Below, in pieces: positions 24,080 to 36,600 of a stretch of DNA of 64,000 nucleotides. The position numbers and the translations under genes were made by a program. Location: NCBI GenBank assembly GCA_020809705.1, contig CP085828.1, forward strand, positions 4,278,001 through 4,342,000, in the 5' to 3' direction. A model generated the notes under the pieces. It was not told where the DNA came from. It was given only the letters and a program-made list of their open reading frames with translations, and did not search any database. Position 1 is the stretch's first letter. Each line of letters opens with the position of its first letter. This DNA is from Calonectria ilicicola. Lineage: Eukaryota; Ascomycota; Sordariomycetes; Hypocreales; Nectriaceae.

Positions 24080-24168
24080 GGCAGAGTGCCTGAGTGGTTA
24101 AAGGGATGCACTCGAATCGTCGCAATGCATTGGCTTCGGCCGCGCAAGTTCGAATCTTGTCTCTGTAG
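24080..24168 (+). tRNA. tRNA-Ser(CGA) with an 8-nt intron
   Basis: A class II tRNA folds here. The acceptor strands are 24080-24086 and 24161-24167; the D arm is CCT/AGG. The anticodon stem ATGCA (24106-24110) pairs perfectly with TGCAT (24126-24130), and the loop holds C-T-CGA-A. Eight extra bases (24117-24124) lie at the canonical 37/38 intron site. The variable arm is GGC-TTCG-GCC, and the T arm GCAAG(TTCGAAT)CTTGT. The outermost acceptor pair would be G-A, a mismatch. A T run at 24179-24184 is a fitting Pol III terminator. Confidence 0.85.
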
Positions 24169-24392
24169 CGGATTAATATTTTTTGCTACGCTTAGATCCT
24201 CCGGTTTTTTATTTTTGCTAAACCATTCCATTCAATGCACTGTCCCATGTTGGGGTGATAGCACGAGGGAAGATGGAATAATTACGAACAAGCATTTTAA
24301 GGAGGATACGATCGAGACTCAAAGGTCTAGGCTAACACAAGAATTCAGGAGATGATTTATTTTCAGAGTACGGAAATTCGATGTCTATTTCT

Positions 24393-25908
24393 TTATTTTG
24401 AGCAATCGCTTCCATTGATCCCAACATCCAGCTTTACTTCAATAATACTTCGCGCACCGCCAGGAAGTGGAGTAACAGAAACGACCTCAAAACGCTCGTC
24501 CGCCTCTTTTATCAGAGCTTCCCACTGCTCCATTGAGCGTTCCATATTGTTAAAAGTAGCCAGCATTTGTAAGTCTGAGCCGGCCATCATCTTTTGAACA
24601 ATTATTGGCAAAACACGGTTTCCTTGTTCATCAACCTCTGGTGGAATAACAGTCTCGCAGAGTAGAATCCGAGCGCCAGGCTTCATGCTTGGTCTTAAAT
24701 TCCTAAGAATTGTGCAGGAATCTTTTGTTGACCAATCGTGGAGAACAGCCTTTAGAAAATACACATCAGCTTCCACGGCCTGGGGGGTAAATATATCATG
24801 TGATTGATAAGAGACTCGGGATCTCAAGTCATCTGGCAATTGAGCATGGAACTTGGCCTCATTGTGAGGCAAATCTTGCACAATAAGGTTGAGTGAGGGA
24901 AAGTTTCTAGCGAGTAATAATGAATCATGGCCTGTTGAACCTCCAACCTAGGGGTTCTAATTAGCGCTTGTCCGAACAAAGATTGCAGAGAAAGACAGAA
25001 ATTGATTTCTCTAGGAATTTCTTTTAGGTTATTAGAAACTCACATCGACGATAGTAGCATCCTTAAACTTGCTCCAGTCAAATGCAGTCGCCATTTCATC
25101 CATCTGGGCACTAGCAGAAGCCGCAGCGATAGCCATTGCTTCGGCCATTCTTTTGGAGCGATAACCTTCAGGTTTTCCTTCTGGTGTAGTCTCAAGGTAT
25201 TTCCAAAACGAGACCGGCTGTCCAATACGATCGATGTCTGCAAGTGCAAAGCCTGATTCCGTAGCATCCTCGCTTGCTTCGTCTTTGCCAGCGCTGTACT
25301 TCTGAAGGGATTCTGAAACGTGCAGAGATGCGGGACGCATGTCCTCCATGCTATGACCAATCCAGCTGCTCCGTGATGGATGTTTTGCGAGGTATGCAGT
25401 TGCAGACGTGTGGATGATGTTTCCCGAAGCAAGCGGCTTTTCATCAAATAATCTCATAGTCATGGAATATTTAAGAAGTCGGCGCACTATTGACTCTGGT
25501 AGGGTTGTCTTTTGGGAAATTTCACTGTACGTAGCAGATCCCCCAAGTGGTACAGCGGTGAAAAAGTTGAACCGATTGAAGACGTCGTAAATCATAGCAT
25601 CATGGTTCAGCTGTTGATAATAAGGTCAACAGAACTTCTCTTTGTGGGATCACAATATCACTTACGAAGAATGGCGGTAAAAAACCTGCCTCTGCGGGTC
25701 CAAGTGTTAAATGGTAGATGTCCGAAGCAGCCTGGAGAAGCTGAAATCGGAGTCCCTGCAACGCCGGGTCTTTGGGATACTGCTCAAGGCCACCTTCGTA
25801 AAATGATGGTGCAGGATGGCCATTCTGTTTGAGATAGTCAGAAATTGCATTTGCAGAACTGGAAATGGATGCCGCCAGCCCGGTAAGCGTTGGTTCTGCG
25901 CTGTCCAT
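24393..25908 (-). CDS. SAM-dependent O-methyltransferase (plant COMT / fungal AflP type)
   Basis: Three exons: 25908-25666, 25610-25044 and 24947-24393; 454 residues. The N-terminal two thirds is the dimerisation winged helix (YDVFNRFNFFTAVPLGGSATYSEIS and LPESIVRRLLKY). The SAM-binding glycine motif VDVGGSTGHDS is restored across intron 25043-24948. It is followed by LIVQDLP and the catalytic His340 in KAVLHDWSTKDSCTILRNL, then MKPGARILLCE. This is the methyltransferase type that finishes fungal aromatic polyketides, but no polyketide synthase is in view. It could be a stand-alone xenobiotic or secondary-metabolite enzyme. The methyl acceptor is unknown. Cytosolic. Confidence 0.88.
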
Positions 25909-26739
25909 TTTGGGGGGAAGAGAAGGGTTGCTGTAAATCGGAACTTTGGTATAGATAGAAGATTTTATATAATGATGTATATCAAGCGAAACACAAATTT
26001 GTCAATTCACCTAGTATATATAGAATTTTAGAATTTCTTTTCCCGTCATTCAAGGCCTCCAAGCTTCGGCGCAGACATCAATCGATGCCTTCTTTGACAT
26101 CAAGCTTGGAAAAGGAAATGCCGAAGGAATCGCGATTTTCATCATCAAAAGCAAGAAAAGACCCACCAAATCCCGATTTGGAGAAACAAATAATGGACCG
26201 ATATTGGCTCAACGGCTTGTTGAGCCAATATCGGTAGATTATCTAGTTGTACTTCAAGGATTTCATAATGTACCGAGGTTGGATCGACCGGAATTGCTAC
26301 AATTGGAAATCAGCGCTAGCATACAAGGCGACTAGCCTCACAGGAAGATCCTCTTTGTAGGAGAATCCTTTCAGAAGGCCTCGCCAATCGCCATTCCTTT
26401 GCACATGAAATATCGCACGTGGGTCCCGCTAGCCTTCACTCACGGTTTTGTTCTGGGCTCAGACCTCGAGGGCCTTCTCTAAAATGCGATGCAGTAACAG
26501 CGGCAACGCATCAACAAATAAAAATTGTCTTTTCCCTGCGGCTTTGTTTAACATGCCGGCCTTGAAAATGCGCGTATACCAGAAAGCTAAGCATTGAACT
26601 GGGAGGATCACGTGCTGGTAAGCTTACCTTGCTAGCGTCGAGTGGTGGTTTGACGCATTTACGATATTTACTCTTCCCAAGCATCATCGCTCTTTCACCA
26701 AACTTTGATCTCTCTTCAATCTCCTAGCTGAGGTTCAAC
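25909..26739. other. Divergent intergenic region containing a hairpin
   Basis: About 830 bp between the methyltransferase and the small membrane-protein gene, which are divergent. Apart from the perfect inverted repeat at 26197-26235 and a CT-rich leader just before 26740, I see no feature and no ORF of note. Confidence 0.4.
26197..26235. repeat. Perfect 17-bp inverted repeat (39-bp hairpin)
   Basis: The arm ACCGATATTGGCTCAAC (26197-26213) is the exact reverse complement of 26219-26235, separated by the 5-base loop GGCTT. The flanking bases do not extend the pairing. Its position in a divergent promoter region suggests a protein-binding or cruciform-forming site, or a remnant of a small inverted-repeat element. 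Confidence 0.85.
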
Positions 26740-27174
26740 ATGACCACTATCTTCTCACCCTTCCCAGCATATATACTCGGCACGGCTTGCTTCAGTCGTG
26801 GCCTCATGGCCCTCTACTCGCCTCGCACCGAATATCCCCGCTTTGGCCTGCAACTTGAGTCTCGCATTCCTTCCACGGCCCCTGCAGCAACTAAGTCGAG
26901 TCTTGATGATGGATTTACTTCACCACTCATGTACTTGAAGGGTCTCCGTGAAATTTCGTATGGTCTGGCCTTGGTGGCATTTCAGCATCAGGGTAATGAG
27001 ATGGCCGTCACCACATTCGCGGCCATTTTATCACTCGTAAGATTTGGCGACGGGCTCGTGGTATGGCTACACGGTGGCGAAGAGCTTCAATATAGGGCTT
27101 GGGGACATTGGATCACGGGGGCCGGGTTTGTTGGATGGGTTGCTTGGAGGTTCAAAAAATTATTCACAGCTTGA
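26740..27174 (+). CDS. Small integral membrane protein (DUF4267-like)
   Basis: Single exon, 144 residues. The start at 26740 follows a CT-rich leader. About four hydrophobic segments are visible: FPAYILGTACFSRGLMAL at the start, ISYGLALVAFQ in the middle, TTFAAILSLVRFGDGLVVWL, and WITGAGFVGWVAWRF at the end. The arrangement GLREISYGLAL, RFGDGLVVWLHG and GHWITGA is reminiscent of the DUF4267 family of fungal membrane proteins, whose function is not known. A short hydrophilic loop separates the first two spans. Nothing in the surroundings defines a role. Confidence 0.65.
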   Translation: MTTIFSPFPAYILGTACFSRGLMALYSPRTEYPRFGLQLESRIPSTAPAATKSSLDDGFTSPLMYLKGLREISYGLALVAFQHQGNEMAVTTFAAILSLVRFGDGLVVWLHGGEELQYRAWGHWITGAGFVGWVAWRFKKLFTA

Positions 27175-29848
27175 TACCGTCCTTCACACCGATTCAGTCA
27201 AATGTAGAGAGTTTTTATTCAATAATACTTGAACAAAGCGACAGGTTCATTATTTAAATAATTTTAAAATCAAGGCCAAAGCTATTGAGAATGTGATGTC
27301 GCCCAAACATCAGGGTGAGCCAGGTTGTTTACGGACTTAGTGATCCATCAGCTCAAAAAAATAAATGATCAGAGCTTTGCGATTGAATCCAATGGATACG
27401 TGATCACGACCTGAAATTGTGTTCCTTTGGTCCTCCTTGGTATTAAAGGCCCAAGAAATTGGGACAGAACACAAATACGTGATCCTGATGTAACGGGTAC
27501 AACCACGAAAGATCACTTCACGGTGGCATTTTCTACTGGCGCATAAAAAACCCATCATCTGGAAGCAATGTCAAGACGAACGTGGCGCTGTCCAGTAGTA
27601 AGAATTATTTTTCTTGTCCCCAACTTGTCATGAGCGCAATAACAGATGGACCGTCTCTGAAGCCAATTGTCCTATTTAATGCTGGCCACAAGCCATCGAA
27701 TGAGGAAATTTGAAAATAAACAAGAGTGATTTTACCTGAAAGGTATTGATTGACTTTTAGTTCTGCAGTCATGAATTGCTTAATTCTTTAATCCAAGTAA
27801 AGTTTCCTTTCTCACCAATACTTTTGCTCAATCCATGCCAATTGGTCCGAGCTGACCTCTTCCGGTCCGGTCTGTCCAATAGATGACGAAATTGCAATGG
27901 AGTCTGTTGGCTTACTGATTCCACTTGGTGGTACGACTCGGCGACTGAGGAATCAGGCTAACCGTGAATGGACATGGGAATGAAAGTCAGCTCCACTGTG
28001 CACGTGGGCACCAGGCCCGAGTTTTTGCTGCCACGCATTGCACTGACATGGCGAAAATTAAACCAAGCGATGGGATAGCAAGAATTGGATGCCATCTCGA
28101 AATGGAGAATTGTTTTCAATGATCCAACTTCATATTTCCCTTGAACCTCCGGTTTTATATCAATTTTGAGTATTTCTCTTATGGCTGCACTAAGGTGGAA
28201 GATGCGAAAATTCTTCGTATCCTGACCACTGAACATGTGCCGGTCATGAGGCTCCCATCCTTCACTTCGCTCCTTGACCTCAACACCACATATCTGTTGA
28301 TTCCCGCTTGATCAACTCCTAAATCACCTCCATTTGATCCCCAAAAGGTTAATCTCGTAGAATTGAGCATATTCTCCTAAGGTCTGTGCAGCGGGGCTTG
28401 CCGCTCTCCATCATCACGCAGATCACGGCAAGCCAAACTCTAATGCTTATTCGATGATCTTTTCAACCTCGCAATAATCTCCAACGTATGGATTAGAAAT
28501 ATAGTACGGACCTCGGTCGGATCAAAGCAACCTGCGGTTCCATCGTTGTCCCACAGACACCATGTTCTTGCATGAACGACAAACGACTCACCCCGCTGTC
28601 AAACCCTGTAATATGTTGGCGGGCCGGAAGGAATCCAGTTCATGGAACAAAATGGATATCGCGTGCCATTTGGGTCAGTCTGACAAGCTACCCTTTCCGA
28701 AAGGGGCCGTCTGATTAATATATTTTAATCAACATCTGTGGCTTCCAAAAAGTCGAGCCATTAGTCTAACAAGGCTGCATGAGGCAATCCTTCAGGCCCA
28801 TCCAAGCCAAGTCACACTTCGAAAACTCTCAAAAAATCCCGTGTAACCGATTAAGCGTCTATCCCAACATCGTTATTCGACCGTTCCACGCCGGTCATTT
28901 CAATAAGCGCATTCCAATATGCTTTCAAATCGAATCCGAACCCTGCGTCAAAGCCGCGGTTCAGTAACCTTCACCGGAATGGTGCAGCCAAATCCCTCAA
29001 TTTCAAATTGGATGGGAACTATTGAGCCCGCGGCTCTCTGCAAACTGACTTTGCATACGTCGTCGTCAGCTTTGATGACGCGGTCTCAGCACCGTTTGGG
29101 AAGTGTCCCCACCTCGTTATGCCGTATTCCCGGTCTTGTGGTCCTGGGTGGATGCCGGAACCCCAGACGAGCGGATTCGGGGATCAACGCACGGCTCACA
29201 GAGTCATGAGCAAAGCCTGGGAATCACACGGTTCAGTCGCCCAATTTCTCCTGTGCTGCTATTCCTCTCCGTTGCCCCTCTTATCTCCATCCTTGGCCTT
29301 GCCTCTCTAGGCTCGGACAATGGCCACAAGCAGTAAGGCTTCTGCATTTGGATATGGGCTCTGGCCTCGTTCTTTATCTAAATTCTCGCTCCTTTCCCCG
29401 TCCGTGACCCAACTGTAATACTTAGTTCGCGCGGGGGTAGTATTTGTGACTCTAATACATATTCACCAGTCCATGGTCTGTCATTTTCGCTTTTTTTTCT
29501 TCTCCCGCTTGTTTGCCTCCACCTAGGATCACCCAGGTAGACAGTAAACGAGCGCCCACACTTTCGTTTTACCAGCAGTACGACTGATTGCATTGTATAT
29601 TTTCTCGGCCGAAGTTCTACGAGTGGCCAGTCAAACGTGGAGATACTAGTCTCGACTTAGAGCACGCGCGGTGCATTCTACGACAGCAGATCTCCCCATA
29701 GTGTTGATCAGGGTTCATTCGCACAACTTGCGACTTGCTCATTCGCTCATCTCCAACATATATACTAGTCCATCGCTTTTTGGACAACGGGATATTTTAC
29801 AGTTCAAACTCGACAAGTTCGATCTCATTTCTTTAATCTATATTCATA
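27175..29848. other. 2.7-kb stretch without recognisable gene
   Basis: Only short ORFs in all frames, none with family motifs. The last 700 bp, GC- to CT-rich, probably form the promoter and long leader of the Crh-type gene that follows, including a CT-rich run at about 29250-29320. The rest shows no repeats or RNA genes that I can identify. Confidence 0.4.
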
Positions 29849-31269
29849 ATGCTTCGGCCCTTCCTTTTTGCTGCTCTTCTGGGTAGTCGCTCCGTTATAG
29901 CGACCACATCATGTTCTGCCAGTAACAAGTGTCCCGAGGACACTCCATGCTGTTCCAGTACGTCGAAACGTTTTCGGGGATATATTTTTCTCTGTTCATC
30001 TCCCACCTAGACATTTCTAACTGAGTATATCCAGCGTATGGAGAATGTGGTGTCGGCGCGTATTGTCTCGGCGGATGCGACCCTACAATGTCCTACTCAC
30101 TCGACTCTTGCATGCCCGCCCCTGTTTGCGAAAACCGCTATATTACAATGGACTCATTAGATCGCGTTTCTGATATTGGTTCCTACCTGGGCAACTCCAG
30201 CGAGGCTGATTGGATGTCGTCAGGAGATCCTCTCATCTACAAGGGCAATACACTCCTGACCATGCCAGCCAACAGCTCTGGTACCGTATTGTCCTCCACC
30301 GTCTACATGTGGTATGGAAATGTCAAGGCCCGTCTCAAGACCAGCCGCGGCGCCGGTGTCGTTACAGCCTTTATCATCTATTCCGATGTCAAGGACGAAA
30401 TCGACTTTGAGTTTATTGGAGTAGATCTCAAAACAGCGCAGACCAACTACTTCTTCCAAGGAATCACGACCTGTAAGTTTCTTCTTCTATGCCTTCCACT
30501 ATAAATTGAACTACACTAATTCCATGGCCCAGACCCGACACACGCCGCGAATCTAACTATGAGCGATAGTTACAACAACTTCCACGACTACGAAATCAGA
30601 TGGACCCCCGACAAGATTGAATGGTATATCGACGACACTCTGGGCCGCACGCTTAACAAGTCGGATACCTGGAATGAGACGACACAGAATTTCGATTTTC
30701 CTCAAACTCCCGCTCGTGTGCAGCTGTCTCTTTGGCCGGGCGGTCTGTCCACCAATGCCGCGGGTACGATTGCATGGGCCGGTGGTGAAATTGACTGGGA
30801 TAGCGAAGATATTCAGAATTACGGATATGACTTTGCCACCTTTTCTGAGGTCACCATGCTGTGTTACAATTCTACCAGCAACATCGGAACACATTCGGGC
30901 GTGAGCTACACCTACAACAGCACCAAAGGCACAAATGACACTGTCGTTGATGGGAATGAGGGCACTATCCTCTCTTCATTCCAGGCCACTGGCCTGAACC
31001 CCAAAAAGGGAGCGAAGTCGTCCTCCAGTACTGACACAGTGCCCGGTGGTAGTTCTGCAGGAAACGACCACAGTAGCGATACCGATTCTTCGTCTTCTTC
31101 GAGCACTTCTTCGATAGATGCGGCAAACTGCCAGTCAACGTCATTTCATCAAGATTGCAGCAGTTCAAGTAGTTCGAGCAACAGTGCCAGCAAGAACAGC
31201 AATGGCCTAGGACTCAACTTCACGGCTTCGTTGCTGGTTATTGCTGGGTTCATTTTCTGCCAGTTGTAA
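29849..31269 (+). CDS. GPI-anchored GH16 chitin-glucan transglycosylase (Crh family)
   Basis: Three exons: 29849-29957, 30035-30472 and 30533-31269; 427 residues. A signal peptide is followed by a short cysteine-rich chitin-binding-like segment (CSASNKCPEDTPCC, then YGECGVGAYCLGGCDP). The GH16 domain carries the motif DEIDFEF, with nucleophile Glu158 and acid/base Glu162. Further conserved stretches are NFHDYEIRWTPDKIEWYIDD and RVQLSLWPGG. Several N-glycosylation sequons are present. The C-terminus is a Ser/Thr-rich spacer (about residues 335-405) ending in a hydrophobic tail (LNFTASLLVIAGFIFCQL), as for GPI attachment. Crh enzymes link chitin to beta-glucan in the cell wall. This is the last intact gene before the AT-rich block, about 1.1 kb from its edge. 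Confidence 0.92.
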
Positions 31270-32354
31270 TCATATAATAATAATTTTTAATACTTATCTT
31301 GCCATGAAGATTTAAAAATCTTCAATCACTGTGAATAAATCTACGCTAAACTGCATGTCCAGACCTATAGTGCTAGATTGAACTAGCAGCATGTAGCCAG
31401 ATCCTTTTGATTCAGGACATTACTTCAGGCTTTTATTTCGTTCTATCACACTTTGGTCATTGGGTCATAACGAGAGATTGAAAGAGCCTTGATTCCTATG
31501 AAATAAAGAGCAGTCAACTATGTGTTTTATAGCTAGGTCCAGCCCTAATTGGCTGTGGGGCTGCGACAACGCATTGAGGCCGTGAGGCCATTGAGGCCAG
31601 CCACAACTAGTCTCCACACGTTCCTATAGGAATCCGTGAGCCATCGATGTAATATTCGGCTTATATAAACACCGCCCTGAGACTATGTTTACTTGTTTCA
31701 CATCTACCAAACCAATTAAAGAAGTACTTCACAAGGCAGAGTATATGCGCACCTCTTCGCTATCATTTTAGGTCATATATCACCTACCACGCCAACTTTA
31801 TGCTCATATTTCTAAAACATACCAGAGTCTGGCAGACTTGGAGATTCCCATGTATACTCCTTTGGATCATTGCTGTCAGCATCCCTTACAAACTATCAGA
31901 GTCGGCACTAGTCACACCCGTTCTCCGCCAGTGGTTCTTAATTCTATGATGAATCCATTTCTTTAGATGAAATGAATGCTCCCTTCTCTCGCACCAGAAA
32001 AATTAGGATAAATACATCTATTAGATCTATTGTTCAAATCATTAGCGGGGCATCATACCTCCGTAGACAAAAAGAAATAGCAACCAACACCGCAACTCAA
32101 ACAATTGTGGACACACTTGAGCCAGCCAAACCCCAGCGACCAGGGGCGTTTTTCGGAGTGCTAAGTTTCCGTGCCGCTTGTAGTTGCTGGGCCACATGGT
32201 CACAGGGTCTTGCTTCAGCGGGGTGGAGTGCATATCAGGGAACAATGTGAGGAGTCGTAGTGGGTAGCGCGCACTAAAATTAAGGTCGTGGGGCGGTTTG
32301 AACAACTGCGTCATGAATGAAGCGGGTGGTTTGTCCTTACAGAAGAATTCCAGG
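31270..32354. other. Intergenic region with an orphan TATA-like promoter
   Basis: About 1.1 kb between the Crh gene and the transposon edge. At 31665-31673 is TTATATAAA in a classic promoter-like context (CACCGCCC downstream, CAAA-rich leader). No ORF of protein character follows before the element begins. TGAGGCC occurs three times at 31574-31597. The gene that this promoter served may be lost. Confidence 0.3.
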
Positions 32355-32356
32355 TA

Positions 32357-32401
32357 ACGTGCCACCCCACCACACCGCGCGACCGGGGTTTCCGCGCACC
32401 A
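32357..32401 (+). repeat. Left terminal inverted repeat (45 bp)
   Basis: Begins ACGTGCCACCCCACC and ends GCGCACCA. It is the reverse complement of 46599-46643 except for one base, a C here against T on the corresponding strand of the right copy. It is preceded by TA. GC-rich and essentially untouched by RIP, although it adjoins heavily mutated DNA. Confidence 0.9.
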
Positions 32402-33223
32402 GCAATAAGATAACCTCCTGACTTCAAGTCCGGATTTCTCTATTAAAATAGCATAAATTAATTAGCTATAAATGGAATATGTAGTTTATTTTATTTAGAT
32501 TAGAATGTTTTTTTTTATATAATTTTAAGTATTATTATATTAATATATTATTTTTTTTTATATTTATATTTATTTTTAATTTTTTTAATTATTTTAATTT
32601 TTTTTAATATAAAAAATAAAATAATAAAATTATATTTAATTATTTTTTTTTATTTATTTTTTTTTATTTTTAAATATATATTTTTTATTTTTAATTTAAT
32701 ATTAATAATATATATATAATTTAATTTATTATTTATTTTTTAATTTATTTTTTAAATTAATTAATTAATATTATTAAAATTATTATATATTAAATTTAAT
32801 TATATAATTAATTTAATTTTATTTTTAAATATATAAAAAATATTTTTTATTATAATTTTTTATTATTTTAAAATATATAATATTAATTTTAAAAATATAT
32901 ATTTATTAATAATAATAATCTTTTTTAATAATTTTATAAAATTAATAAATTATATTTTAATATTTAAAAAATTAATTTAAATATTTTTTTAATTATAATT
33001 TTTTTTAAAATTATTTTATATATTTTAATAAAATATTATTTTTAAATAAATAAAATTATTATTATTAATATATATTAATATATATAATATTAAAAAATAT
33101 ATTTAAATAAATTAAAAATATTAATATTAAATAATTATATAATATAAAATAAATAAAAAAATAAATATATTATTTATATATAATAAAATAAAATTAAGAA
33201 TTAAAATTATAATAATATATATT

Positions 33224-33640
33224 TGTAAAGATATGGGACCAAGAGGACCTGTTACGACCCATGTCATACCCAGGGCAGTCTAGGATAGCAGAATGCCCCA
33301 CCCTGTAAAAAACCAGCTACCCTATAGTTACATACGACCAATTAAACAAGGAGCGATAAGGGCAACTGTTGTAATAAGTGTGAAAGGTATTACACCTAGT
33401 GTACCAAGCGCATTATATGTACTAAAATAAGATAGTAGTATATAGATAGATTAGATCTTACTATAAAAAATAAAATTAATTAGCTTTTAATATAATTTAA
33501 TTATCTTAATTATAATTAATTATTACTTAATATAATACTTTTATTATTTTATTTTATTATAATATATTTAATTATTTTATTAATAATAAATCTTTTATTT
33601 TAATTAATTTATTAAGTTAGAAATTAATTAAATTATTATA
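33224..33640 (+). repeat. 5' LTR of retrotransposon 1 (417 bp)
   Basis: Starts TGTAAAGATATGGGACC. The first 200 bp are almost free of RIP; the rest is fully AT-converted. Its last 131-136 bp align without gaps to 45796-45930, differing almost only by C/T and G/A, which identifies the other LTR of the same element. The end TATTATA corresponds to CGTTACA in that copy. Confidence 0.7.
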
Positions 33641-36600
33641 TATTAAAAGCTTTTATTTAATTAATTATTTATATTAATAATTAAATAATAATAATATCTA
33701 AAAAGAACCCTACTATTATTACTCCTTCTAACAATATTAAATTAATTATAGAATTATAATAGATTAAAAAGAAACTTATAAATATATAAGTATAACTTAA
33801 AGTAGAAAAAGCTAGAACTACTATAATTAAAGAAAATAAAGGTAAAGATATTAGTGAAATTCTAAGACCCCCGGTTCTAGAGCCCTTTCTAGGAAAGGCT
33901 GCTAATATAGTCTTTTTCCTTACTTAAATAAAGGGATACTTTTGCTTTTTCTAACCTAACTGGTAACTCCTAAAGCTTAAGTACTATACACTAAAACCCT
34001 TCTTTAAGAAGATATAGGAGTATAATTTAAATCTATTATAAAAGATTATTTAGAAAATAAGAATAATACTAATTAAAATAAAAAGATTTAAGAGATTTTT
34101 AAAAATTAAAAATATTTTAAAATTATTATTAAAAATAATTTTAATATAATTAATATAGAATAATAAGCTATAAATTAATTATATAAATTTAAATAAATAA
34201 AATTTTATAATTAATATTTAATTAAATTTAAAAGAATTATAATATAAATAATTTAAAATAATAATATATTAATAAAACTTTATTATAAAGGTTTAAAAAG
34301 TAAAATTAAGAATAAAATCTATAAAGAAAATTAATTAAAGAAACTTTTAAAATATATTAAAAGTATTATTAAAATTAATAAAAAATAATTTAATTAATAT
34401 AAAAAATATACCTAAAATAATAAAAATCTATATATCCTAAATAAAGAAAAAATCTAGAATAAGTAATAAAGTATTATATATAGGACTTATTTAGGATTAA
34501 TAGAATTTAATACTATTTAAAGGTATAATAAAAGTAAGATTACTTACTTTAATTATAGAAAGAAAGGATATAAATCCTTTAAATATTACTTTTTAAAAAT
34601 AGGAAATTAATTTAAACCTATATTAAAAGAATAAAAACAACTTAATATTATAAAAACTTAATAAATCTTAGTACTAGAAGGAAAAGAGAATATTATAGGA
34701 AAAGTTATTCTTATTATTATTAAGAAATATAAACTAACTATTATAATTAAACAATATATAAAAAACTATAAGCTATATAAGGTAAAACTTACTCTATAAT
34801 AAGAAATTAATAAAGCTATCTAAAAAATATAATCAACCTAATAAAAAGGCTAGTCCTACCTTCCCCACAAATAATTAAAATAAACTAAGAAGATAGAAAT
34901 CCCTATATCCATCCTAGATATATATACCAATAAAGCACTAGTATAATAAATACCTACACCTATAATAAAAATAGAAATAAGAAATAAATAACTAATATTA
35001 AAAGAATAGCCTAATAAATTAAAGAACCCTTATAGAATAGAAATAAAGTCTTCTTATTTATATAAAGTAAATGGTAATTAGGAAACTATAACCCTTAACC
35101 TATCTAATATAAGAAGAATAATTTTAAATTAAATATAATATATAAAAAATATAAAAATATTTTATAGGTAAATTATTATAATTATAATTACTTTTAATAT
35201 ATAAAGTAAAAATAATATATAATATACTTTTTTATTAAAATAAAAGATATAATTATTTATTATATTTATAAAAAATACTTTAATTAATATAAAATAATAA
35301 AAAGAAATCTTTATTATTAATTTATTATATTAGAACTAAATAAACTTAAGTTTTTTAATTATAGTAAATTACTTTAAAATAAATATTAAGATCTTAAATA
35401 TAATATTTATATAATAAATAAAATAATAGTTTAATATTAAATAAAATTAAAAAATAAATAAAGCTTTTTATAAAAGAGTAATAGAAGTAATTAAGGTAAT
35501 AATCCTTAGAATTACTAAAAGAACTTCCTAAAAAGCTTTATACTTTATAATTAAAGAATAACTTTAATAATAATTAGAAATAAAAATAAGGATTAAAAGG
35601 AAGTAATATAATACTATAGTAGATAGTAAAGCTAAATAAAACTATATTAATTCTTAAATAATTAACTAACTTTAACTATTATAAATAATAAAAGTTAACT
35701 TATATAAAATTATTAATATAAAAGGAATCTCTTTTAATTATAATAATAATATTATAAATAAAAAGATTAATTATTTAAAAGTCTTTATTAAAGAAAAAAC
35801 TAAAAAATAATCTTTAATATTATTAATATTAAATAATATAATCTAGTTTTAGGGTATTTATAATTATACTAATATAATTCTAATATCTATTAATATATTA
35901 ATTAAGTATAAATATTTAAAAAATATAATATAATTAATAATATTTTTATAAAATATAATAAAAGATCTTAAACTTTTAACTTTAATTAAATAAAAAATAT
36001 AAGTAAAGGAGAATCTTTATTATTTAAAGAAATAAAATATAAATATAAGAATAATTAAAAAAGATAAAAATAATAAATAATTACCTACCTTAGAATATAA
36101 TTCTAATAAATTAATAAAAGTCTTAAAGAAATAAAAGCTAAAGTAGAAATAGATAGACTATATAATATACCCCTATAATACCAAATCTATAAAAAGCTCT
36201 TTATAAAAGAACTAAATATTAGACTACCTAAATTTAGTTAATAGGATTATAAAATCATCTTTAAAAATAAATCTAATACTTAATTTTATCTTATTTATAA
36301 TCTTAATCAAATTAAGCTTAATATTTTAAAGGAATATATCTAAGATATACTTAAAAAAAGATATATTTATATTTTAAATTTTAAAGCTAATTATTCTATT
36401 ATATTTATATCTAAGAAAAATAGGAAATTATACCTTATTATAAACTACTAATAATTTAATAATATTATTATTAAAGATTATATTTTATTATTATTAATTA
36501 ATAAAATAAAAGATTATCTTTATAAAGCTAATATCTTTACTATATTAGATTTTAAAAAAATATATAATTTTATTTATATTAAAGAAAAATATAAATAAAA

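Noticed and set aside
24393..25908. O-methyltransferase as part of a polyketide cluster
   Set aside because: No polyketide synthase or other tailoring gene lies within reach. The neighbours are a tRNA and a small membrane protein.
27958..29336. Several short ORFs in the 27.2-29.8 kb gap
   Set aside because: They overlap on both strands, lack splice-linked continuations and show no motifs.
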